From Paractinoplanes ovalisporus (GTDB lineage Bacteria > Actinomycetota > Actinomycetes > Mycobacteriales > Micromonosporaceae): a stretch of DNA of 64,000 nucleotides. Shown here piece after piece: positions 15,335 to 24,645 of this stretch (position 1 is its first letter; each line of letters opens with the position of its first letter). Below the pieces are notes generated by a model. That model searched no databases. It was not told the DNA's origin and was given only the letters and a program-made list of their open reading frames with translations. The DNA lies in NCBI RefSeq assembly GCF_016834655.1, contig NZ_JAENHP010000002.1, forward strand, positions 682,001 to 746,000, read 5' to 3'. Both the position numbers and the translations under genes were made by a program.

Positions 15335-18175
15335 TCACGATTCCGGCGGTTCGATCTCGCACTCGACAAACTCGTCCTTGGCCACCGAGATGCCCTGTGT
15401 CGTCAGACGGGCCAACGCCTCGGCGCGCAGCCTGCCACCCTCGTCGCTCTGACCGGTCTCGATCATGAGCAACCCGAGATTGGCCTGAAACGCCAGCCGG
15501 TTCGGATGATCCGCTTCGAGCACGTCGCCGGCGCTGTCGACGAGGACCCGGGCGAGGGCCAGCGCAGCATCCAGATCGTGCCGGAGCGCCAGGTCGACGG
15601 CGAGCCCGTTGCGGGCGGCCAACGTGTACGGGTGTTTCTCTCCGACGGCCGCGACGAGTTCCCGCTCGGTCAGCTGGTCACTCCAATAGGCCTCGTCCCG
15701 GGCCCCCGAGAGGCGGTTGATGGCCGCCGTGTTGGCCGCGGCCGCCAGCACCATGGGGTGCGTACGGCCCAACGCGGTGCGGCACCGGTCGACCGCTTCG
15801 TCCGCGAGCGCCTTGGCCCCGACCAGATCCTTGGCCCGCCGGAGCGTGTTGGCATGGGTGATCATGCTGAGCAGCGTGTTCTCGTTGGTCGGCCCGAGAA
15901 AGCTGTCCGCGCTGCGCCGGTTCTCTTTCGCCAGCCGTACCGCCTCACGGTGCTTTCCCGTACGGCTGAGGCCGAGCACCCGCATGCGGCGCGAGCAGAG
16001 AACGTATTCGTGGTTGTCGCCGTGAAGTTGAATCTGCCGCGGCAGAACGCTTTCGATCAGCTCCAGACTCTCGCGGAACTTTCCCAGCCCGTACAGATCC
16101 TTCGTCAGGTTGGCCGCCGCCAGGAGCGCCCGAGGATGGTCAGCCCCAAGTTCCAACGTGAACCCGTCCCGGGTCCGCAGATCAAGGCTGTAGGCCTCGC
16201 TGAACTTCCCGTTCATGCGCAGGCTCACGGCAAGGTTGCCCATCGCTCCCAACGTCGCAGGACTGTCTTCGGACACTTGGGCCCGCAGAGAGACAACGTT
16301 CTGATCGACCTCGAGCGCCTCGGCGTAGGCGCCGGTGATGCGCAGGTAGATCCCCAGCGCGCCGGCTAGGTCCAGCGTGCGTCGGTGGCCTTCGCCGTAG
16401 TGGGGATCTGACCGCAACCGGTCGAAGGCGGCCTGCGTCATCTGCCGGGCATCCTCATATCGGCCGAGCGCGCGCAGGGCGTTCGCCGTTTCCCGGATGG
16501 CCCGGAAGGTCAGATCATCTCCCGGTCCGGGAGCCTCGGCGTCCGGTGGCCGGCTCCACGCCGCCACCGCCAGCTCTCCGAGCCGCCGGGACTCCTCGTA
16601 GTCACCGCGGCGTTCGAGGTATCTGATCTGATCGACGACGGCGGTGCGTACGGAAAGGTCGTCCGAATGCACGGCATCACTGGCGACGAGGTGCGGGCCG
16701 ATCTCGGCGTGCAGGGACCAGGTCCGCGGATCGTTCGGGTCCCCGGGGTTGGCCGCGCCGAGGAGGCGATGAGTCGTGAGGCGGACCTCTTCCGCGTGCG
16801 CGGCTTCGAGTTGCTCGTGGACGACCGAACGGATCAAGCGATGCACCTGGATCCGTTCGCCACGAGGCTCCAGCCGGGCCACGCCGTAGCGGACCAACTG
16901 GCCGACGATGCGCTCGATGAAGTCGAACTGGTAGAGGGCCCGGCCCAGCGACGATTTGATGTTCGCCTCCCGGCCGAGCCGGAAAAGACTCACCGGCACG
17001 GGCTCCGAGCCCAGAAAGGCGAAGAGCTCGAAGAGCTGAACGGCCGCGGGCGTCCGTTCGCGCAGTGCCTGAACGGCGACCATGACGAACGCCGTCACAC
17101 TGCTCGCATGTCCGTCCTGAGGCTGGGTGCCGAGGAGATCGCTCATGTGCTCACCGAAAAGCCTCAGGTACTCCGTTACCGACATTCCCGTCTCGGACTG
17201 CACGGCCGCGACTTGCTCGAGGGCGAGCGGCAGGTCGCCGAGCCGGGTGGCGAGCAGGTCCGCCTCGGCCTGAGAGATTCCACGGCCGCGCTGCAGAAGC
17301 AGTTCGATGCTTTCGCGCCGGTCGAACACGTCGACCTCCAGCACGTTCCCGGTCTGTGACCAGCCAAGTCCGCGCGTGGTGATGACAACGTCTCCGCCCG
17401 GCGGAAGCATCTCGGCGAGAGCCACCGGGTCGTCGGCGTTGTCGAAGATCAGCAACCACCGGAGCCGGCTTTCCTCGAGCGCGTCGACAGTGGCCAGGGC
17501 GGTCTGGTGCAGGTCGGCGCGGCGGGGCAGATCAAGACGTTCAGCGAGGGAGGCCAGCGCCGCCCGGGCCTGTCCCTGCTCCGCGGCGGGCACCCACCAG
17601 ACCACGTCGTAGTCCGCTGCCGCGCGGTTCGCGAACTCACCCGCCAACTGGGTCTTGCCGACCCCGCCGATGCCCCTGATCACCAGCGGTTGCCGAGGTT
17701 CCGACTCCAGAAGACGGCGCATTTCTGACAGCAGGGCCTGCCTTCCCACGAAGGCGGCGTTGCGGGCCGGGGCATTCCAGATGACAGTGCTTGACGCGGT
17801 GTCCGAACTGGTGGCCGGGTTGTCGACAGCGGGCACAACGTCCGGTGCCGGTGGGCTGGGCGTGATCGGTGCCGACGGCCGTCCGTCGACCGCTTCCAGC
17901 CAGATCGCGTGAAAGCGACGGACTTCGGCGTCCGGATCGGGTTTCCGCACGGACCACTCGGCCAGCTGGCGAACGACGGACTCGAGCTTGAGCCATCGGG
18001 GCAGGCTCCCACCATGGAGAATTGCGCTCACGGTTTCGTGGCTGACCGTGTCCTTCAAGTCATCCCGGCCCCGAATCGCCGTGCTGATTCTCCGGAGTCC
18101 AGGCTTGCCGGCGTCGCGATGGAGATCACGGATGGCCTGCGTCAGACGTTCTAAAGGTCCATCCGCAACCGCCAT
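15335..18175 (-). CDS. STAND protein: HTH - NB-ARC - TPR (FxSxx-COOH-system TPR protein type)
   Basis: 946 residues; GGAGG lies 6 bases before ATG 18175. An XRE-like helical DNA-binding region spans about residues 8-75 ('VSHETVSAILHGGSLP'). The NB-ARC NTPase follows, with P-loop 'GIGGVGKT' (168-175), Walker B 'RWLLIFDNAD', 'GDVVITTR' and 'GDLPLALEQ'. A long TPR superhelix (about residues 500-930) has repeated 'GE.H..TL..A..LA..LR..G' units. The tail ends 'ECEIEPPES', nearly the same as the STAND protein at 19136 ('ECDIEPPPT'). Such HTH-NB-ARC-TPR proteins act as NTP-dependent sensor switches and are common beside FxSxx-type peptide clusters. Codon use is less GC-biased than in neighbouring metabolic genes. 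Confidence 0.85.
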   Translation of the reverse strand: MAVADGPLERLTQAIRDLHRDAGKPGLRRISTAIRGRDDLKDTVSHETVSAILHGGSLPRWLKLESVVRQLAEWSVRKPDPDAEVRRFHAIWLEAVDGRPSAPITPSPPAPDVVPAVDNPATSSDTASSTVIWNAPARNAAFVGRQALLSEMRRLLESEPRQPLVIRGIGGVGKTQLAGEFANRAAADYDVVWWVPAAEQGQARAALASLAERLDLPRRADLHQTALATVDALEESRLRWLLIFDNADDPVALAEMLPPGGDVVITTRGLGWSQTGNVLEVDVFDRRESIELLLQRGRGISQAEADLLATRLGDLPLALEQVAAVQSETGMSVTEYLRLFGEHMSDLLGTQPQDGHASSVTAFVMVAVQALRERTPAAVQLFELFAFLGSEPVPVSLFRLGREANIKSSLGRALYQFDFIERIVGQLVRYGVARLEPRGERIQVHRLIRSVVHEQLEAAHAEEVRLTTHRLLGAANPGDPNDPRTWSLHAEIGPHLVASDAVHSDDLSVRTAVVDQIRYLERRGDYEESRRLGELAVAAWSRPPDAEAPGPGDDLTFRAIRETANALRALGRYEDARQMTQAAFDRLRSDPHYGEGHRRTLDLAGALGIYLRITGAYAEALEVDQNVVSLRAQVSEDSPATLGAMGNLAVSLRMNGKFSEAYSLDLRTRDGFTLELGADHPRALLAAANLTKDLYGLGKFRESLELIESVLPRQIQLHGDNHEYVLCSRRMRVLGLSRTGKHREAVRLAKENRRSADSFLGPTNENTLLSMITHANTLRRAKDLVGAKALADEAVDRCRTALGRTHPMVLAAAANTAAINRLSGARDEAYWSDQLTERELVAAVGEKHPYTLAARNGLAVDLALRHDLDAALALARVLVDSAGDVLEADHPNRLAFQANLGLLMIETGQSDEGGRLRAEALARLTTQGISVAKDEFVECEIEPPES

Positions 18176-18204
18176 ACAGCACCTCCACGTTCCACCGGAA
18201 CGAA

Positions 18205-18231
18205 GCGTCAGCCAGCGTCAGCTTTCGTCAG
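18205..18231. promoter_or_regulatory. three helically phased (10-bp) direct repeats upstream of the HTH-STAND gene
   Basis: GCGTCAG at 18205 and 18215 and TCGTCAG at 18225 recur at exactly 10-bp intervals, 30-56 bp upstream of the start at 18175; a related GCGTC follows at 18237. Same-face spacing suits cooperative binding of a multimeric regulator, possibly the HTH-STAND protein itself (inference). Confidence 0.5.
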
Positions 18232-18367
18232 ACCACAGCGTCGCACAACGGATAGCGTGATCGACAGCTGTCAGTTTGCGTCGCAATCCGCCAGCAATCG
18301 GTCTTTACGCTGAGGCGACTCCCATGCTTGAGGAAAGAGCGGAAACAAGCGTGAGGCGGCGGAGCAG

Positions 18368-18706
18368 ATGAGGAGCTGGCGGCGGCTGGTGCAGGCCGGA
18401 GCGCGGATCGTGGACAAGGTCATCCTGATCGCGGCTTTGTTGACGTGGTGGTTCTGGCTGCGGCCCGACTCCGAAGTAGTGAACGCCGTGGACACGGTCT
18501 CCTACCTTTTCATGATCTATTCGCTCTGGCGCGCAGGCCGGTCGTTCGCGTCGAAGCCGCGGTCGCTGCGGTCCCGGGTCCGCCGGAACCAGGTCGATGA
18601 GGCCGGTGATCAGGGGAAAGGCGTGTCGGTCGAGAGTAGCTTTGAGACAACAGGCGACGCCGGCGAGAGCGAGACCGCAGGTCGGCGATCGACGGGCCAC
18701 CGCTGA
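18368..18706 (+). CDS. small membrane protein, hypothetical
   Basis: 112 residues starting at ATG 18368 with CGGAG just upstream. The first half has two hydrophobic stretches, 'VILIAALLTWWFWL' (about residues 19-32) and 'VDTVSYLFMIYSLWRAG', each followed by basic residues. The second half is polar and basic with no fold I recognise. It lies alone between the two STAND genes, divergent from the one at 15335 and co-directional with the one at 19136. It could be a membrane-acting partner or effector of the locus, but coding status rests only on frame length, start context and hydrophobicity. Confidence 0.45.
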   Translation: MRSWRRLVQAGARIVDKVILIAALLTWWFWLRPDSEVVNAVDTVSYLFMIYSLWRAGRSFASKPRSLRSRVRRNQVDEAGDQGKGVSVESSFETTGDAGESETAGRRSTGHR

Positions 18707-19135
18707 ACTCGCTGGATTCCTGCAGCCCTCCGACGAGGGGAGGGCCGCATCCCTGGTTCCTGGCACCTGTTCCTGGGCAGTTCACGATGAACAGTGTCTG
18801 CTTAACGTGCGTCACGATGTGAAGCGGTCTCCGTACCCACGGATTGAATTTCATTTATCCGCTCTTTGGCCCGCTTTTTCACCCGCTCGGTGCGGAGTGG
18901 CGAAATTCCAGGTCGCCTGTCCGAGTAATTGACGTCGAGTGTCTAATGAGCCGAGTCCGCCTTCGTCGGTGGTGCCCTGTCTTCGGCTGACGGTCCTGGT
19001 CGATGTCTGAACCGATCACAGGTTGCAGCCCGTACATCGGGCCGGGAAGAATCAAACGTGTCGTACGTGGAGCGCGTCGACTCCGGTTGATCAAAGGGTG
19101 CGACATGGGCCGGCGAACAGTCCTGGGAGCGCGCG
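18707..19135. other. 429-bp non-coding leader before the GT4-STAND gene
   Basis: No convincing gene on either strand. The region is less GC-rich than its surroundings and includes an AT-rich element at 18841-18860 (GGAT..ATCC flanking TGAATTTCA). The ribosome-binding site GGGAG for ATG 19136 is at its end. A promoter is expected here but no clear -35/-10 pair could be assigned. Confidence 0.5.
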
Positions 19136-22100
19136 ATGAGCAGGCGAACTGATCAACATCACGTTCTTGCGGTATGTACCGAATGGGATTCCGGGCGCGG
19201 CGGGATCACCACCTTCAATCGTCAGCTTTGCCTGGCGTTGGCCCAGCAAGGCGCGGAGGTGGTCTGCCTGGTGGTGGCCGCAACCGAGGTGGAGACGCGT
19301 CAGGCTGAGAGGGCTGGCGTGACGCTGATTGACGCGCAGGCGAACGGCGAGCCGACCGAGGCGCTTGCGCTTGCCCGTAAGCCGGCGCTACCCGCGGGTT
19401 TCTCGCCGACGATCATCATCGGCTATTCCCGGCTGACCGGGCCGTCGGCCAAGGCGCTCCACGAGGACCACTTCCCGGAGGCACGTCGGTTGCACATCGT
19501 GCACATGTCGCCGGACGAAATCGAATGGCACAAACTCGACCGGGTCGATGACGCGTCCACCCGGGCCGAGGCGCGCGCCGAGGAAGAGCTTCGGCTTTCG
19601 CGGACCGCTCACCGGGTTGTCGCGGTGGGCCCGCGCATCTTCCACAGGCTCCAGAACGACCTGGCACCGGTGGAAATCACACCTCTGCAGCTCGAACCGG
19701 GCTTTGACGGCGACGGCGCCGATCGGGCAGTGAAGCTCACGCCGGCTGGTCTCTGCCGGATTCTGCTCTTCGGCCGGCTGGAGGACCACAATCTCAAGGG
19801 TCTCGACATCGCGGCCCAGGCGATGGGTCAGGCGCTGCGCTGGCGGGGCGGTCGGCCGGGTCCCGAGATTGAATTCGTGGTCCGCGGAGCGCCCGCCAGT
19901 GCGGGTGCAAAACTTCGCGAGCGCGTGCAGGAGTGGGCGCAGCTCCCTTCGCTGAACGTGGTCGTCCGGCCGTACACCGCGCACGTCGAGCGTCTGAGCG
20001 CCGATCTTCGCCGGGCCAGCCTGGTGCTGATGCCGAGCCGGGCCGAGGGTTTCGGACTCGTTGGAGTCGAGGCCATCACGGCCGGCACGCCCGCTCTGAT
20101 CAGCTCGACCAGCGGGCTCGGCATGCTCCTCGACGGCATGCTCGCGCCCGATGACGCGCAACGGATCGCTGTCGAGATGGCGGGCAACGGTGACGACTTG
20201 ATCGACAGGTGGGCGCGGGCCATCGACGCCGTCTTGCGGGACCGGGACGCCGCCTTCCGGCGAGCTGCGGAGACCAGGAGCCAACTGGCCACGCGGAAGA
20301 CTTGGGCCGAGGCCGCCCAGAAGCTGCTGGGCAGCGTCGAGCCGCCCGACCGGCCTGAACCCACTCCGGGCGTCTTCTCTGTCACCGAGGAGCAACGCAA
20401 TTCTCTCGTCGTTCAACTGGCGGCGGCGGGCCCGGTGGCGCTGTCGAAGGCCTATAGTCTGGTCGATCCCAACGCGGCCGCCCCCGATTGGAACGACTTG
20501 CGGGCCGCCACGCTCGCGCTCGAGCAACTGCCCGCAGCGCCGGGAGAGCTGCCCCGGCTATTCATATTCGTGGAACAGGTGGCACATCAACGTGATCGTA
20601 GCGAGTTCAAGGCGCTTCACGAATGGCTAGATCAGGCTGGAAGCGCTGCCGGACTCGACCAGGAGGGCCTACGCTTCATTTGCTTGCAGGCACGTCAACG
20701 GTACAGTGCCATCGGCCCCGAAAGGCTGGTCGAAAACCGGACGCTTGCGGGCGAAATAAATCCACCTAATGGAGATCTTGTGTCAGAGACGACGCCAGTT
20801 CTGGAAACAGTCCCACCCGGCCGGGGCGTTATCGATAATCGGCAGCATATTCGTGGAAACATTCCGATCCGGAACCCGGACTTCACCGGACGTGAGGATC
20901 TCCTGGATTCGCTGAGGAGAACCCTGGTGGAGAGCTCGAAGGCTTCGGTGCTGCCGCGGGCGTTGCACGGGCTTGGTGGCGTCGGCAAGACCCAGCTTGC
21001 TCTTGAATACGTGTATCGGTACGCCGATCAGTACGACCTCATCTGGTGGATCCCGGCCGAGCAGAAGTCGCTCGCTCTTACCTCCCTGGCCAACCTGTGC
21101 GACGAGCTGGGGCTGACGCAGAACCTGGATCAACAGCAGACCGCCGACGCGGTGCTGCGCGCACTGTCGAACAGCAGCATGAGCTGGTTGTTGGTGTTCA
21201 ACAATGCGGACAACCCGGACGATATTCTTCCGCTTGTGCCATCCGCGGGCGGTCACGTCATCATCACCTCGCGCAACGAGGAGTGGAAGCGCTCCAGTAA
21301 GACCATCGAGGTCAACGTCTTCGCTCGCGCTGAGAGCGTCGCGCTGCTCCGAACGCGCAGTGATGACATCTCCGTCGACGACGCCGACCGCCTCGCCGCC
21401 ACTCTCGGGGACCTTCCGCTCGCGCTGGACCAAGCGCGCTATTGGCAGGCTGCGACCGGCATGCGAGTCGACGAATACCTCGACCTGTTCGACACCCATG
21501 CGCGCGAGCTGATGTCCGAGGGGAAGCCGCCGTGGTACCCGACAACCGTTGCCGCATTCGTCAGCCTTGCGTTCGAACGGCTGCGAAATGCTAATCCGGC
21601 GTTGGCGCAGCTGCTTGAACTGTTCGCGTTTCTGGGTGCCGAACCGCTCTCGGTCGGAATGCTGCGACGGGCCCGCGAGGCGGCAATTTCGGATCCGCTG
21701 CTGCCGGTCATCCGGGAGCCGATCCGGCTTAGCCGAACTATTCGTGACCTGCGGAAATATGGGCTTGCCAAGGTTGACGCTGATCAGCGGATCCAGGTCC
21801 ACCGGCTGGTGCAGTTGGTGCTACGTGAGGAATTGAGTCCGGAGCTGCTGGAAAAGAGTCAGGAGAATGTGCAGCGGATCTTCGCGGCGGCTAATCCTGC
21901 TCAGCCTGACGATACCCGCCGGTACGGCCAGGTCTATCAGGAGATCGGGCCGCATGTCTTAGCTGCAGATCTCGTAAATTCGCAGATCGATGGTGCTCGG
22001 CAGGTCGTTCTCGACCAGATTCGCTATCTATGGGTCATCGGCGACTACGAGGGCAGTCGGCGACTCGGGGAACTGGCGGCAGATACCTGGTCGGTCGCGA

Positions 22101-23332
22101 CCGGCGAGGGTGTCGGCCTCGAGGGTGAGCTGACGCTGCTTGCAAAGCGCCACCTGGCTAATGCTCTTCGCGACCTCGGTGAGCGCGAGCGTGCCCGCCG
22201 GCTCGACGAGGAGGTCTACCGCAGTTTGGAGGCGAGCCCATACTTCGGCCCCGAGCATGAACATACGCTGGCGGCCGCCATGAGCGTCGCTGTGGACCTA
22301 CGCGTGGCGGGGAAGTATCGCGAAGCCCTCGCCATCGACGAGCTGAACGTCGCCCGGCACCGTGAGGTGTTCGGCGACGAGGACGAGCAGACCCTTCGCG
22401 CCCGCAGCAACAGCGCCGTCAATCAGCGCATCCTGGGTGACTTCGCCGGTGCGCTGGCGGTCGACGAGGAACTGGTCGACGGATGGCGTCAGACTGTCGG
22501 CGAGGACGATCCACGGTACATCTTCAGCGTCGTCAACCTTGCGCTCGACTTGAACGGCCGAGGCCGTTACGCCGAAGCGCTGGAGTCGCTGAACCGCGTC
22601 TTCACGCGTTACCGCCAGCAACTCGGTAGCGGCCATGTTCTGGTTCTCGGCGCCTCCCGTGCCCTCAGCGTGGCTCTGCGCAAGACCGGCCAGTACAACA
22701 GCGCTCTGCCCTGGGCCGAGGAGAACTTCCTCGAGTGTGAGTCCCGGCTCGGCCCGAACCACGAGCGTACCCTCGCCGCCGCGATGACCTTCGCCAACAC
22801 TTTGCGGGTCAACGGTCGGTTGGTGGAGGCGCGGGAGCAGGCAGCCTCGGCGATCCGACGTTATGGCGTTACTTTCGGCACCCGCCATCCGCTGGCCTTG
22901 GCCGCGCAGTCGAACCTGGCCGTCATCTACCGTGCGCTCGGCGAGATTCGTGAGGCGCGGAGGATCGGTGAGTCGGTGTTGGACGACATGATCCAGCTGC
23001 TGGGCGCCCACCACGGCTACACGCTGTGCGCGGCCAGCGGTGTCGCTAACGATCGGGTTCTCGCGCACGACACCAATGGTGCCCGCGCCCTCTCCGTCCA
23101 GACGCTTGATATCTCCCGCGAGGTGCGCGGCGAGCACCACCCGTACACGCTGTCCTGTGCGATCAATGCGGCGCTCGATCTGCAGGCCACCGGACAGGAG
23201 GCCAACGGTTTGGCCCTGTTCGACGCGACGATCGCCGACTTCGCGGAGGTACTTGGGGCGAGCCACCCCGAGACGGTCGACGCCGGCCGGTTCAAGCGGG
23301 CCGAGTGTGACATCGAGCCGCCTCCGACATAG
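19136..23332 (+). CDS. chimeric STAND protein: GT4 glycosyltransferase - linker domain - NB-ARC - TPR
   Basis: 1398 residues. Residues 1-400 form a GT-B glycosyltransferase: 'RGGITTFNRQLCLALAQQG' at the acceptor side, 'RILLFGRLEDHNLKGLDIA', and the GT4 E-x7-E motif 'EGFGLVGVE' (Glu304, Glu312). Residues 410-550 form a helical domain ('LPRLFIFVEQVAHQ'), possibly related to VMAP/effector-associated modules (low certainty). The NB-ARC NTPase has P-loop 'GLGGVGKT' (612-619), 'WLLVFNNADNP', 'GHVIITSRNEEW' and 'GDLPLALDQ'. TPRs fill about 930-1390 and the tail is 'ECDIEPPPT'. It is convergent with the peptide-modification operon. Likely role: a sensor switch that gates a glycosyltransferase effector (inference). 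Codon use is relaxed compared with the flanks. Confidence 0.85.
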   Translation: MSRRTDQHHVLAVCTEWDSGRGGITTFNRQLCLALAQQGAEVVCLVVAATEVETRQAERAGVTLIDAQANGEPTEALALARKPALPAGFSPTIIIGYSRLTGPSAKALHEDHFPEARRLHIVHMSPDEIEWHKLDRVDDASTRAEARAEEELRLSRTAHRVVAVGPRIFHRLQNDLAPVEITPLQLEPGFDGDGADRAVKLTPAGLCRILLFGRLEDHNLKGLDIAAQAMGQALRWRGGRPGPEIEFVVRGAPASAGAKLRERVQEWAQLPSLNVVVRPYTAHVERLSADLRRASLVLMPSRAEGFGLVGVEAITAGTPALISSTSGLGMLLDGMLAPDDAQRIAVEMAGNGDDLIDRWARAIDAVLRDRDAAFRRAAETRSQLATRKTWAEAAQKLLGSVEPPDRPEPTPGVFSVTEEQRNSLVVQLAAAGPVALSKAYSLVDPNAAAPDWNDLRAATLALEQLPAAPGELPRLFIFVEQVAHQRDRSEFKALHEWLDQAGSAAGLDQEGLRFICLQARQRYSAIGPERLVENRTLAGEINPPNGDLVSETTPVLETVPPGRGVIDNRQHIRGNIPIRNPDFTGREDLLDSLRRTLVESSKASVLPRALHGLGGVGKTQLALEYVYRYADQYDLIWWIPAEQKSLALTSLANLCDELGLTQNLDQQQTADAVLRALSNSSMSWLLVFNNADNPDDILPLVPSAGGHVIITSRNEEWKRSSKTIEVNVFARAESVALLRTRSDDISVDDADRLAATLGDLPLALDQARYWQAATGMRVDEYLDLFDTHARELMSEGKPPWYPTTVAAFVSLAFERLRNANPALAQLLELFAFLGAEPLSVGMLRRAREAAISDPLLPVIREPIRLSRTIRDLRKYGLAKVDADQRIQVHRLVQLVLREELSPELLEKSQENVQRIFAAANPAQPDDTRRYGQVYQEIGPHVLAADLVNSQIDGARQVVLDQIRYLWVIGDYEGSRRLGELAADTWSVATGEGVGLEGELTLLAKRHLANALRDLGERERARRLDEEVYRSLEASPYFGPEHEHTLAAAMSVAVDLRVAGKYREALAIDELNVARHREVFGDEDEQTLRARSNSAVNQRILGDFAGALAVDEELVDGWRQTVGEDDPRYIFSVVNLALDLNGRGRYAEALESLNRVFTRYRQQLGSGHVLVLGASRALSVALRKTGQYNSALPWAEENFLECESRLGPNHERTLAAAMTFANTLRVNGRLVEAREQAASAIRRYGVTFGTRHPLALAAQSNLAVIYRALGEIREARRIGESVLDDMIQLLGAHHGYTLCAASGVANDRVLAHDTNGARALSVQTLDISREVRGEHHPYTLSCAINAALDLQATGQEANGLALFDATIADFAEVLGASHPETVDAGRFKRAECDIEPPPT

Positions 23333-23347
23333 GACCGGCACAATCGA

Positions 23348-23377
23348 CGGCCGCGCGAGAGTCAGTTCGCGCGGCCG
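23348..23377. terminator. bidirectional hairpin between convergent STAND and HExxH genes
   Basis: CGGCCGCGCGA (23348-23358) pairs perfectly with TCGCGCGGCCG (23367-23377) around an 8-base loop. It follows the STAND stop by 15 bases and includes the last codons of the HExxH gene. A short T-rich stretch follows on the plus strand. Confidence 0.75.
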
Positions 23378-24645
23378 TTCCGTTTGTGCCATTCCGCTCG
23401 GACCGAGTCGAACGCCTGAGTGGCCGAGCGGAGTGTGCCTGGGGACACCTCCACCGCTTCCAGCGTGGAGAAGCGCTTCTGCATGGCCGCGACGAACAAC
23501 CGGCCGCTTTCGGTAAGGCTCGGCGCCTGCGCCAGCGAGTCAAGCCCGGAACGAAGCTGCAGGCGTATCGCGGCGAACTCCTTCTCGGCCGCACGTTCCT
23601 CGACCGGCTCGGCCCGCATCCGATTCAACACATCCGCCACGGCCAAGAAGGCGTATACCCCGTGGAACAAGCCCCAGATCGGCCGGGCATCACCGCGCCA
23701 AGGCGCGAAATACCGGCCCCTGTCGTCGGGATCGAACATGCTCTCGAGCTGAAGGAGGGCATTGACTTTCGAGTGCTGGACCTCATGGACGATGGACACG
23801 GCCAGGTCGGAGGGCGAGGGCGGCATGGTCATGGCGACCGCTCCGAAGGCGTGTCGTGCCGTGACGCTCTGCGAAATGTGACTGTCGATGATGCGGAGCG
23901 GGACGACCGTCCGGAGAACGGCGCTCGCCTCGGCCATCCAATCAGTCGCGTGTCGAGCGAGGAGTTGTCCGGCGTCGGCGAACATCGTCTGCCAGTCCGT
24001 AAAGGTCTCATTGCTCAGCCGGTCGGTCGGCTGGTTCTGGAAGATATCGCGGCACGGGTCGATGTCGTCGATACCCAGGGTGGTTCCCGGTTTATCGCCC
24101 CAGGTGATTTGTCGTAGGCCCAGCCATCGACTGTTCCGGACGCCGGAGTCATCCGAGGCGGCGGCTGTTCCGGCGCTGTCGGCGACGGACAAACGGCTGT
24201 CGCGGATTCGTAGCTCGACTGTTTGTCCAGCGGTACCCATACCGGTGAGCATGCCGACCGTGGGGATCATGATGAGGTCATTGTGGACCTGAATCTTGAT
24301 GTCGATATCGAGGCCGGTGCGGGCAGCCAGAGCCGCGGCCAAGGCGGCGAGCAGGGCCGGATTCGATCGCGATGCTCTGGTTCCGGAGCGCCGGATCGCT
24401 TGAGTAAGCCCCGCCCCGACCATGGGCTCGGCCAAGAGAGCCGCCGCGGACTCGGGATCGTGGACCCGGGCGGCGTCGATCACAGCCAGAGCTTCGTGGT
24501 CCGCTGCCGTTGCGGCGAGGTGGCGCAGGAGCAACAGATGCCGGCTGAGCTGTGCGGCCCGCAACGTGCGGAGCGTGGCGGGGCGGTGGACACCGGAGGC
24601 CAGATCGGCCAGCTCGTCTGGCATCAAATGATGAAACCCGGTCAT
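23362..24645 (-). CDS. HExxH-motif peptide-modification protein (FxSxx-system associated)
   Basis: 427 residues; ATG 24645 overlaps the radical SAM stop (ATGA). The motif 'SIVHEVQHSKV' (His287, Glu288, His291) sits in the C-terminal half, followed by 'PWRGDARPIWGLFHGVYAF'. That layout matches the 'HEXXH motif' family tied to FxSxx-COOH/radical SAM clusters (TIGR04267, from memory). Recent literature treats related proteins as alpha-ketoglutarate-dependent, non-protease enzymes acting on ribosomal peptides; that function is inferred here. The N-terminal 'MPDELADLASG' is typical. It is the last gene of the precursor-rSAM-HExxH operon and convergent with the GT4-STAND gene. Confidence 0.85.
   Translation of the reverse strand: MTGFHHLMPDELADLASGVHRPATLRTLRAAQLSRHLLLLRHLAATAADHEALAVIDAARVHDPESAAALLAEPMVGAGLTQAIRRSGTRASRSNPALLAALAAALAARTGLDIDIKIQVHNDLIMIPTVGMLTGMGTAGQTVELRIRDSRLSVADSAGTAAASDDSGVRNSRWLGLRQITWGDKPGTTLGIDDIDPCRDIFQNQPTDRLSNETFTDWQTMFADAGQLLARHATDWMAEASAVLRTVVPLRIIDSHISQSVTARHAFGAVAMTMPPSPSDLAVSIVHEVQHSKVNALLQLESMFDPDDRGRYFAPWRGDARPIWGLFHGVYAFLAVADVLNRMRAEPVEERAAEKEFAAIRLQLRSGLDSLAQAPSLTESGRLFVAAMQKRFSTLEAVEVSPGTLRSATQAFDSVRAEWHKRNGRAN

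Noticed and set aside
18305..18766. 153-codon leftward frame opposite the small membrane protein
   Set aside because: Pro/Arg/His-rich, no ribosome-binding site; the rightward frame has membrane segments and a better start.
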